DNA of 21,278 nt from Candidatus Acetothermia bacterium (GTDB lineage Bacteria > Bipolaricaulota > Bipolaricaulia > Bipolaricaulales > Bipolaricaulaceae). The notes under the pieces are model-generated. The model ran no database searches and had not been told where the DNA came from. It worked only from the letters and a program-made list of their open reading frames with translations. The translations under genes and the position numbers were made by a program. Below, one piece after another: positions 9,218 to 15,328 of the stretch (its first letter is position 1; each line of letters opens with the position of its first letter). Location: assembly GCA_003551325.1 (NCBI GenBank), contig PUMK01000206.1, positions 1 to 21,278 of the forward strand, in the 5' to 3' direction.

Positions 9218-9846
9218 GCTCAAGACACTCCCTGGATCTACATGCCATGCTGCCCATACAAGTGCCAATGTCGCAGAGAACCAAGCTGCCTTCCGCCATC
9301 CGCCCTCCCGCCTGTGCTCCTATTCGGGCGTGCTTCTCGGTGTTCAGCGGCGTTTGTATGGCGATGGATTCCCGTACACGCCCTACACCGATCCTAGCGG
9401 AATGCGCAGCGAAGGGGCAACGTAGATATGCGTGACAAAGCGCGATCGGCTGAGAGCGACCTCCCTCACCCAATCCTGTTACCGATGCTCCTTCCTGTTC
9501 CTGGACGTCTCGTAAATGAGGTGGAGAGTTCCTGACCGTTGGCGGGATAGTGGAAGCGCCGCCGCGGCGTGCGGCCGATCCGGCCGAGCTAGCGGAACTC
9601 CCCAAGCAGAACGTGTGAGGGAGGCCCAGGACAACGGCTTCGCGCGAGCTGCACTCACCGTCCATCAACACAGCACTTCTGGCGCACGCACGAGGCTTCA
9701 CAGCGAACCTTGCATCGTAGGTGGCCCTTGACCTGAACTGTGAGTCCAGGAGGCTCAGAGCAACACCCTCATCGGCCACGGGATCCCGAAGGACGTGCAC
9801 GAGGCAGAGCGTGTTGTTTCAGACTTGCCCACCTAAGGCACCTCCC
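9218..9846. other. 629-bp stretch without a convincing gene
   Basis: Open frames of up to 196 codons cross this stretch on the minus strand, but their translations are rich in Ala, Arg, Gly, Ser and Cys without periodicity, have no usable ribosome binding site, and match nothing I recognise. The promoter of the restriction-modification operon should be near the right side of the Res start (9218-9400), but I find no -10/-35 pair that stands out. No rho-independent terminator is visible. The stretch may include decayed sequence between the 9847-10149 gene and the RM cargo. Confidence 0.5.
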
Positions 9847-10149
9847 CTAGCCAACGACCCGAGTTCGGCAGCGAAAGCGTTTGATGGATGTCCCGTCTGG
9901 ACCCTCATGCTCTTCGACATCAAAGCCCTCAACGTACACAATGTCCGTGCGACCTCTTTGGCCGTCCCACCATTGCAGCCGCTGCGTCGACTCCTTCATT
10001 CCCTGTACTCGGGCCATCCAGTCGATGGAGTCGCCAGGCAGGATCGCCCCAGAAAACGAAACAATCCCTCCACTCTCAGCAATTACGGACTGCAGAGCAT
10101 CGGACGGCACCTCAACGTCACCCAGCTTTGCCGATCTGGACACCTGCAC
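9847..10149 (-). CDS. small hypothetical protein
   Basis: This ~100-aa soluble protein has a balanced composition with likely beta segments (GGIVSFSGAILPGDSIDWMARV, then RTDIVYVEGFDVEE) and a basic C-terminus. It has no cysteine motif, signal peptide or membrane helix, and I do not recognise it. The start is one of three GTG codons (10152, 10149 and 10143). A GGGAGGAG box at 10153-10160 places 10149 about 5 nt from GGGAGG, and 10143 about 9 nt from AGGAG, so either could be used. It stands alone between the topoisomerase-like gene and the RM operon. Protein-like composition plus a strong ribosome binding site are the only evidence. Confidence 0.5.
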   Translation of the reverse strand: MQVSRSAKLGDVEVPSDALQSVIAESGGIVSFSGAILPGDSIDWMARVQGMKESTQRLQWWDGQRGRTDIVYVEGFDVEEHEGPDGTSIKRFRCRTRVVG

Positions 10150-10581
10150 CACCTCCTCCCATATCCTACCATGCCACCTCCGGAGACCAGGGGATTCGCA
10201 TGCCCATGCCGGAAGACGGGGCGGGTGTCATGAAAGGCGGGGATATGAGTCTCACAGCAGCACACAGAGAGGCTGAGACGTCCCGTTCTTGCCCTGTGTT
10301 TGGTGGTGTGGTAGGAGAGGGGAAGAACATCCTGTGGGGCGCCCAGGATCGATCTGAGAGCCTCTCAGCCGCCTTCAGTGGCCTCCCAGCAGCTCCACCC
10401 ACCACGGGGGGGGCCAGCGTACGCCCACAGCTCAGCAGCTTCACCATCATGCGGACTCTTTCTCAAATAGCCAAGGAATCACAGCATCGCGGTCCTGCCT
10501 GGTGATGATCGAGACAGCCAGTACAAGAAACCAGCTTGCTCGCTTGATGCAGTGCCGTCAGGTACGTGTCCAAGGCGTTGC
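10150..10581. other. 432-bp stretch without a convincing gene; contains a 15-bp palindrome
   Basis: Apart from the ribosome binding site of the small gene to the left, I see no supported gene here. A perfect inverted repeat, CTGAGAG-C-CTCTCAG, is at 10354-10368. It has a one-base centre and no T-run, so it looks more like a protein-binding site than a terminator. A run of eight G residues is near 10405-10412. No clear terminator follows the topoisomerase-like gene, which ends at 10582. Confidence 0.45.
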
Positions 10582-13149
10582 CTATATCTCCTCCTTGTCA
10601 CGATCCTCCGCCGCCAGGACGTACACCGCTCGATCCCAGCAGCTCAGCTCCTCCTGCACAAGGTACTCCCGGATGCGCTCGTCCAGGTCTTCCGGACACT
10701 CAATCTGGGCGATCGTCTTCCTGAGCCTCTTGTGGGCCTTCCCGATCACCCGCTCGATGACCGCGCAGTACATGGCTCGCTTGTACGCATCTCCCAGCAC
10801 TTCCTCCTCCGGGATGACCTTCTCGACCTCGTGCTCGTCCAGCTTGGCGGTCAGCCATGTAATGAGCTGCTCAGAGGTCATGGCGTTGATCTCCACGCGC
10901 TGGCCGCGCCAAGCACGGATCTTGCCACACGAATCCCTCAACGCGAAACGCACCAGGAAGTCCATCTCCTCCAACGTGGCCCCGTACTCCACCAGCTTGA
11001 TCCGCGGATCCTTCGCTTGGTCGTACAGCACTTCCTCCGACTGGAGATCAGCCACGTCCTCCAGGCGGAATCCCAGGTCGATCACTTCGGCACCGGGACT
11101 CAGCCGGACACCTTCCCGAAGCGTATTCACAATGCCGAAGCCAGAGGAGTCGAAGTCGTGGAGGACGAATATCCGGACTCCCTCGGCGTTGAACCTCGCC
11201 GCCAGTTCACAGATCGCACCCACCGGCATCCCCTTCGAGGACATGAGGGCCAGGTCATACTTTGCCGGGATGCCCTCTTGTGCAAGCACATGGTTGAATC
11301 CCTCCTTCTCGACGAACAGCACAGCGCCGTATCGGTTATGTGGCCCCGATGTGGTGACGTTCATCGAGGGCACCGGGAAGCCCGTCACGTCGAAAGTGGC
11401 GCACCATCCGGCCATGTACTCCCTGACCTCGGCCCCGCCAGCACCGATCGATTCATGAGTGTGCGGCTCGATGAGGTGTCCGCGAGCATCCCAGACCACG
11501 CGATCGGCCCAGGGAGGATCGTTAGCCTCGATGTAGTCCTTCAGGAGTCTTTGAAAGTAGGCGCTGTCCAGCTTGTCCTTGCCCGTCAGTTCCAGGATCA
11601 TCGGCCTGGCCGCGTACATGAGCTGACGAGCCACCGCCAAGTATCTCCCGTTGCTGGAGGCATGTGCATACGCATTGTCCATGACCTCGAATGCCGCCCG
11701 CTTCAGGTTCATCGTGGTCGCCTTCGCCCCACGCTCCCAGGCTTGCGCTGCCTGGCGTCTCTCGCGGTCCTCCTTACGCTTAGCCTTGCGCCAGGACGCG
11801 CACACCTTCTCGATCGCTGACTCTAGGGCGAATGCTGGCTCGCCGCGGAGATCGAGACGTGTCTTCCCGCGATCGGTGAAGTCGAATCGAGGACATGAGA
11901 GATGCACGAGCACGGTCACGGGATCATGTGACTCCACACGCATCGGACCGAGGGCATCTTGGAGCTGGTACACGGGAGAGGTCAGCGTGGGTGTCCAGTT
12001 CAGCCCGCACACGATGCGCCGCCCCTCATCGTCCAAGCGAATGCCGAAGGCCACCTCCAGGACGTAAGGGAGGCCGCGGCCATCCGTTCCCTGCTTCTTG
12101 ACGTACTCGATGCTCTCCTCGCGGACGCCGTGCCTGACCATCCACCGTGAGATGTGCGTCTCGCCGATAACGCCCAGCATGTTCGGCTTCGGAGCGGAGG
12201 ACGCCTCCTTCATGCGCTGCAGCAGCAGACGCACCTTCTGCATGTCTACATCACCATCGACCACAAGGTCGGTGAGACCGCCCAGCTCGCCGGCAACCGC
12301 CTTCTGTTTCGCCGTGCTCGTCAGTCCACGGAAGTCGGAGACAAATGCCCGGACCGTGCGCTGGTCGCCAGCGTTGACCAGGGCACGAATCAGATCCCGC
12401 AAGGTCTCGGCAGTGTGCCAGCGCGGTGGGATCAGGGCGTCGGTGCGCCACTTCGCCCACGCGCCATCCGTGGCCTCGATCGTCTCATTGTTCATCCGGA
12501 AGGACGCGTGCGGGTTGAATGCTGCGTAGCCGTGGATCATGTCCTGGACAGTGATTGAAGGTCTTGTCAGGTATGCTTGAGGCTCCTGATCGTAAAATGA
12601 GCCACCTCCGGCCACCAGCAGTAAGCTGGATGACTCAGGCCAGCGGACCATGATGATCGAGCCGTTTCTTGCGGACGTCTCCTTCGTAGTGTGCTCGATC
12701 TTCGGTTCCTGCGCGATCTGATCCACGCTCACGTCGATGAAGTGGTGAAGGCCCTGGCTCCAGACCTCGACACAAGACGTCCCTCCGAGGGCCACATAGG
12801 GAGCAGCCCACACAAGCTTCAGGGCGTTGCCGAGCTGACCCCGCGTCGGAGAGACGTGGTACAACTTGTCCGACACACGGATGCTGTAGTCCAGGGAACG
12901 GGAGATGGTCTCGGCTGGGATTCCTGGCCCGTTGTCCTTGACCAGAAAGCCATCGTCATCGACCTCGACCTCGATCACTGGCGATCCACCGCCGGATTCG
13001 CAACCGTCCAGTGCGTTGTCGACCAGTTCCTTGACGATGGCGATCGGCCACCAGGCCCGACCGTGGCCGATCTGCATCTGAAGCTCCTTCTCGGTGAAGT
13101 ACTCCAACTCGCGGCTGACCTCGAAGGTTGTGCGCCCCAGTACCTTCAC
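10582..13149 (-). CDS. topoisomerase VI-like B-A fusion protein (Topo VIII-like, type IIB)
   Basis: This single 855-aa chain carries both halves of a type IIB topoisomerase. The B-like half has a Bergerat (GHKL) ATPase: N-box ELVDNALD (41-48), DNGPGIP (72-78), and a G2-like TRGQLGNALK (102-111). A transducer-like region follows, with FRGLTSTA near 273-280. The A-like half starts near 470. The winged-helix/CAP part includes VARQLMYAARP (506-516), where Y512 is the candidate DNA-cleaving tyrosine. The Toprim part has E614 (LFVEKEGF) and D665-x-D667 (LHDFDSSGF). All key residues appear present, so an active ATP-dependent double-strand passage enzyme is plausible. The start is GTG at 13149, with GAGAGG about 4 nt upstream. 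It begins 13 bp after the tyrosine recombinase and is surely co-transcribed. Standard Topo VI has two subunits; B-A fusions (Topo VIII) are known mainly from plasmids and integrated elements. Confidence 0.85.
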   Translation of the reverse strand: MKVLGRTTFEVSRELEYFTEKELQMQIGHGRAWWPIAIVKELVDNALDGCESGGGSPVIEVEVDDDGFLVKDNGPGIPAETISRSLDYSIRVSDKLYHVSPTRGQLGNALKLVWAAPYVALGGTSCVEVWSQGLHHFIDVSVDQIAQEPKIEHTTKETSARNGSIIMVRWPESSSLLLVAGGGSFYDQEPQAYLTRPSITVQDMIHGYAAFNPHASFRMNNETIEATDGAWAKWRTDALIPPRWHTAETLRDLIRALVNAGDQRTVRAFVSDFRGLTSTAKQKAVAGELGGLTDLVVDGDVDMQKVRLLLQRMKEASSAPKPNMLGVIGETHISRWMVRHGVREESIEYVKKQGTDGRGLPYVLEVAFGIRLDDEGRRIVCGLNWTPTLTSPVYQLQDALGPMRVESHDPVTVLVHLSCPRFDFTDRGKTRLDLRGEPAFALESAIEKVCASWRKAKRKEDRERRQAAQAWERGAKATTMNLKRAAFEVMDNAYAHASSNGRYLAVARQLMYAARPMILELTGKDKLDSAYFQRLLKDYIEANDPPWADRVVWDARGHLIEPHTHESIGAGGAEVREYMAGWCATFDVTGFPVPSMNVTTSGPHNRYGAVLFVEKEGFNHVLAQEGIPAKYDLALMSSKGMPVGAICELAARFNAEGVRIFVLHDFDSSGFGIVNTLREGVRLSPGAEVIDLGFRLEDVADLQSEEVLYDQAKDPRIKLVEYGATLEEMDFLVRFALRDSCGKIRAWRGQRVEINAMTSEQLITWLTAKLDEHEVEKVIPEEEVLGDAYKRAMYCAVIERVIGKAHKRLRKTIAQIECPEDLDERIREYLVQEELSCWDRAVYVLAAEDRDKEEI

Positions 13150-13162
13150 TTGTCCTCTCCCA

Positions 13163-13720
13163 TCACACCTTCAGCTTCGCCATTCTCTTCCAAACCATGT
13201 CCTCGACCTCCGGCCTCCGACCGATGTAGGCGAGTAGCTGTGCTGGATTCGTGTGTCCGGTGATCCTCGCGGTCAGGACCGGATCGTGAGTCTGCTCGAA
13301 TACCGTAGTACAGAATGCCTTCCGTAAGCTGTGCGGTGTGATGCGTCCCGAATAGCCAAGGTCCTGCGCGGCCTTGGCGATCACCGTCCATGCCCGCTGG
13401 CGGCTGTAGGCCACGATGCGATCCTCGTGAGTTGGAGATCCGAGCTGCTCACGATAGGCTCCGAGGATCTCCCGGACCCAAGGGAGGAGCGTCACCGATC
13501 GCTGTGAGTGGTTCTTTTTCTCCCGCACCGTCACGATCTCCCGGAAGGAGTGTGGACCCTCAAGGACGTCGCCCCAACTGATCTCCACCGCATCTCCGAC
13601 GCGGAGACCGAGTCCCGCACACAAGGCCACCAATGCCGCATCCTTGTGTTTCCCTGCTCCCGACAGGAATCTGGCCATCGTGGCTGCTCGCTTCATGCTC
13701 AGCACGTCCGCTCGCTTCAT
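13163..13720 (-). CDS. minimal tyrosine recombinase/integrase (catalytic domain only)
   Basis: This 185-aa protein has a complete tyrosine recombinase active site: R40 (GLGLRVGDA), a candidate beta-hairpin lysine (K68 or K69, in REKKNHSQR), H130-x-x-R133 (TPHSLRKAF), H156 (ITGHTNPAQ) and the nucleophile Y165 (LLAYIG). It lacks the N-terminal core-binding (SAM-like) domain of XerC/D-type enzymes, which are near 300 aa. The open frame continues upstream to 14032, but the start at 13720 has AGGAGG five bases away and a strong promoter at 13749-13777, and upstream codons do not look coding. It precedes the topoisomerase-like gene in one operon. A role in dimer resolution, inversion or site-specific integration is possible. 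Its target site is unknown; the TTGAC cluster upstream is a candidate. Confidence 0.85.
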   Translation of the reverse strand: MKRADVLSMKRAATMARFLSGAGKHKDAALVALCAGLGLRVGDAVEISWGDVLEGPHSFREIVTVREKKNHSQRSVTLLPWVREILGAYREQLGSPTHEDRIVAYSRQRAWTVIAKAAQDLGYSGRITPHSLRKAFCTTVFEQTHDPVLTARITGHTNPAQLLAYIGRRPEVEDMVWKRMAKLKV

Positions 13721-13733
13721 CGTGCCCTCCTGG

Positions 13734-13870
13734 TTGACTTGACGCTCCATATTATCACTTATGTCAACACGAGTCAAGAGGAGGCCGGCCGCCATCTCAC
13801 CGGATCTTGACAGGCTCACGCTTCGAGGAAAGGAGGTCTGTTGACACAACGGCATTGAGTCAACCGTCAA
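13734..13870. repeat. cluster of eight TTGAC/GTCAA boxes
   Basis: Eight copies of TTGAC, in either orientation, occur in 137 bp: TTGAC at 13734, 13739, 13807 and 13841, and GTCAA at 13763, 13773, 13859 and 13866. A random 137-bp stretch would hold fewer than one. The boxes form two groups with inverted symmetry. One pair is perfect over six bases: GTTGAC (13840-13845) and GTCAAC (13859-13864). They surround the recombinase promoter and could be operator sites, arm-type or core-type recombinase sites, or part of an origin. Confidence 0.5.
13749..13777 (-). promoter_or_regulatory. promoter of the recombinase-topoisomerase operon
   Basis: On the minus strand, TTGACT (13772-13777) and TAATAT (13749-13754) are separated by exactly 17 bp. 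The start point would be near 13742, giving a ~22-nt leader with AGGAGG before the ATG at 13720. A TTGAC box lies inside the spacer and two more overlap the predicted start point, so autoregulation by a bound protein is plausible. Confidence 0.65.
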
Positions 13871-14045
13871 GGTGGATGGTGTGGTGTGAGATCGACCGCC
13901 AGGCCGACCTTGGCGATGAGAGGCACGGCGCCGATCGACTGGAGAGACTCCCAGCCGCATCTGAGACGACAATCGCCCTCGGCCACCTGTTTGCCCCTCC
14001 GCGGCACGCTTCTCTGCCCCTGAGGCGGCCACAGCGCGGTCATCG

Positions 14046-14366
14046 TTACCTCGTGAGCCACGGACTCACCTCGGACCACGGAGCGCCAGCAGCCTCCGCC
14101 GATCTCATCAGGGCGGACTGCCACTCGCTCCACACAACCGCGATCGCCTTGTCCTCCTCGAAGGACAAGGGCACCTCCCCGTCATCATCAACCTTTACGC
14201 GGTCCCAGATGAGGTTGATCGTGTGCTCGTGAGCCTCCAGAACGCTCTTATATTCGTCATCCTGCTCTGCCGCGTCCATCACAGCCTTGACTTGTGCTGG
14301 TGGTTCCGTGGCTCCCGCCTTGCCCTCCACCTTGTTCAGCCGTCGCTCAATGGCGCCCAGGTTCAT
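14046..14366 (-). CDS. small hypothetical protein, paralogue of the preceding gene
   Basis: This 106-aa acidic, helical soluble protein is not in a family I can name. It aligns end to end with the 109-aa product of 14363-14692: RRLNKVE against KRVEKLE, VKAVMDAAEQDDEY against VKEIIDLAHRDKDY, HEHTINLIWDRV against HERTFDAILDRV, and DGEV in both. The start ATG overlaps the preceding stop by 4 bp (ATGA), indicating translational coupling. It is the last gene of the replication-type operon; 325 bp of non-coding sequence follow before the recombinase start. Confidence 0.75.
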   Translation of the reverse strand: MNLGAIERRLNKVEGKAGATEPPAQVKAVMDAAEQDDEYKSVLEAHEHTINLIWDRVKVDDDGEVPLSFEEDKAIAVVWSEWQSALMRSAEAAGAPWSEVSPWLTR

Positions 14367-14692
14367 GATTCCCTCGCCATCGCGTCCAGGATTCGTTTCT
14401 TTTCGGTGCCGCGCTCCCGTCCGATCTTGAGTGCCGCCTCCTGGAGGCTGCGTCTGATCGCCGCTAGGGACTCGGCCTCGTGCTGAGACACCGGGACTAG
14501 ACAGACCTCACCATCTCGTACCCGGTCCAGGATGGCATCGAAGGTCCGCTCGTGCTTTGCGAAGATCGCCGTGTAGTCCTTGTCCCTGTGGGCCAGGTCA
14601 ATGATCTCCTTCACCTCGGGATCCGGGACTGTGTGGCCTGCCGGCTGCTCCAGCTTCTCGACTCTCTTTCTCAAGCCCAACAACGTGCTCAT
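14363..14692 (-). CDS. small hypothetical protein, tandem paralogue pair member
   Basis: The start at 14692 has GGGAGG 5-6 nt upstream and gives 109 aa beginning MSTLLGLRKRVEKLEQPAG. The N-terminus looks like a short coiled coil (LRKRVEKLE); the middle has a charged helical block (HERTFDAILDRVRDGEV) and a basic C-terminus. It is related to the next gene, which it overlaps by 4 bp. Function is unknown. Position after the HTH protein in a replication-type operon suggests an accessory DNA-processing or packaging-like role, but nothing in the sequence shows this directly. Confidence 0.75.
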   Translation of the reverse strand: MSTLLGLRKRVEKLEQPAGHTVPDPEVKEIIDLAHRDKDYTAIFAKHERTFDAILDRVRDGEVCLVPVSQHEAESLAAIRRSLQEAALKIGRERGTEKKRILDAMARES

Positions 14693-14705
14693 AGCCACCT
14701 CCCTC

Positions 14706-15110
14706 TCAGTTCCACCGATTCTTCTGAGTGATTCCCTGCTGGGCCTCGATCGCTGCCAGCCTGGTTTCGATGGCCGTGAGCCTGTCCAGTTCCTCGATGC
14801 GAAACAGGCAATCGAGTACACGTCCAGCAGCCGCCACACGAGCTGAAGGAGCGGCTGAGTCGTCCGCCATGACCGATCGCAAGGTCTCACAGGCTCGCCG
14901 GCCCAGTGCTCGGAGACGCCGCTTCGTGCTCGCCGCGGCCTCACCCTGTAATCGGTCGATCTCTGCGGTGAAGTCCTCCCGCTGGAGCCACTTCCGGACC
15001 GTGCGATCAACCACGCCGGCACGTTCCGCGGCCTCGCTCGTGTTGCCGCCTGCGGCCACGATCTGAGCAGCGATGGTCTGCTGTTGAGAAAGCCCCGAAG
15101 CGGACTTCAT
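14706..15110 (-). CDS. homeodomain-like helix-turn-helix DNA-binding protein (terminase small subunit-like HTH)
   Basis: This is a 134-aa protein. Residues 9-45 form a clear homeodomain-like helix-turn-helix (IAAQIVAAGGNTSEAAER, then AGVVDRTVRKWLQREDF), of the kind in phage small terminases and transposase N-termini. Two long helices follow, one basic (STKRRLRALGRRACETLRSV), one acidic and coiled-coil-like near the C-terminus. The start ATG at 15110 has GGAGGG five bases upstream and overlaps the zinc-ribbon gene stop by 4 bp. No large terminase is visible, so a replication or partition DNA-binding role is as likely as packaging. An upstream in-frame start at 15215 would overlap the zinc-ribbon gene and lacks a comparable ribosome binding site. 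Confidence 0.75.
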   Translation of the reverse strand: MKSASGLSQQQTIAAQIVAAGGNTSEAAERAGVVDRTVRKWLQREDFTAEIDRLQGEAAASTKRRLRALGRRACETLRSVMADDSAAPSARVAAAGRVLDCLFRIEELDRLTAIETRLAAIEAQQGITQKNRWN

Positions 15111-15328
15111 CGGTCCCTCCGCCGGTTCGGGAGGAGTGAACAGGCCCCACCACATGGACACCGGCCCGCCGCGATATTGATGAAGGTCTCCATGGTTCCG
15201 CCACATCGCGGGCACTGGTAGAGAGACCGCTCCTGCGGCAACTTCTTGCGCACTCGCAACGTCTCCACCGCGTTTTTCTGGCTTGCCCGAATCTCCCCCG
15301 GGCCGAATAGCTCACGCTGCTTGTTCAT
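15107..15328 (-). CDS. small zinc-ribbon protein
   Basis: This 73-aa protein has a likely zinc-binding site: YQCPRCGG (C39, C42), then GRCPCGGAC (C57, C59, C63). The N-terminal half is basic and helical. Single zinc ribbons of this size usually bind nucleic acid or proteins; no specific role can be assigned. The ATG at 15328 shares its A with the stop of the primase gene (TGATG), with GGGAGG upstream; a GTG one codon earlier is a less likely start. It is part of the overlapping replication-type operon and ends inside the start of the HTH gene. Confidence 0.75.
   Translation of the reverse strand: MNKQRELFGPGEIRASQKNAVETLRVRKKLPQERSLYQCPRCGGTMETFINIAAGRCPCGGACSLLPNRRRDR

Noticed and set aside
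9210..9800. 196-codon minus-strand open frame overlapping the Res start
   Set aside because: No RBS, no protein-like periodicity, Cys/Arg/Ser-rich throughout, and no recognisable similarity.
10552..11820. 422-codon open frame on the plus strand
   Set aside because: It lies entirely antisense to the topoisomerase-like gene, whose motifs and RBS are clear; its length is a by-product of GC-rich codon bias.
13721..14032. Upstream extension of the tyrosine recombinase to 289 aa
   Set aside because: The extension crosses a clear promoter and the TTGAC cluster, does not resemble a core-binding domain, and competes with a start that has AGGAGG at ideal spacing.
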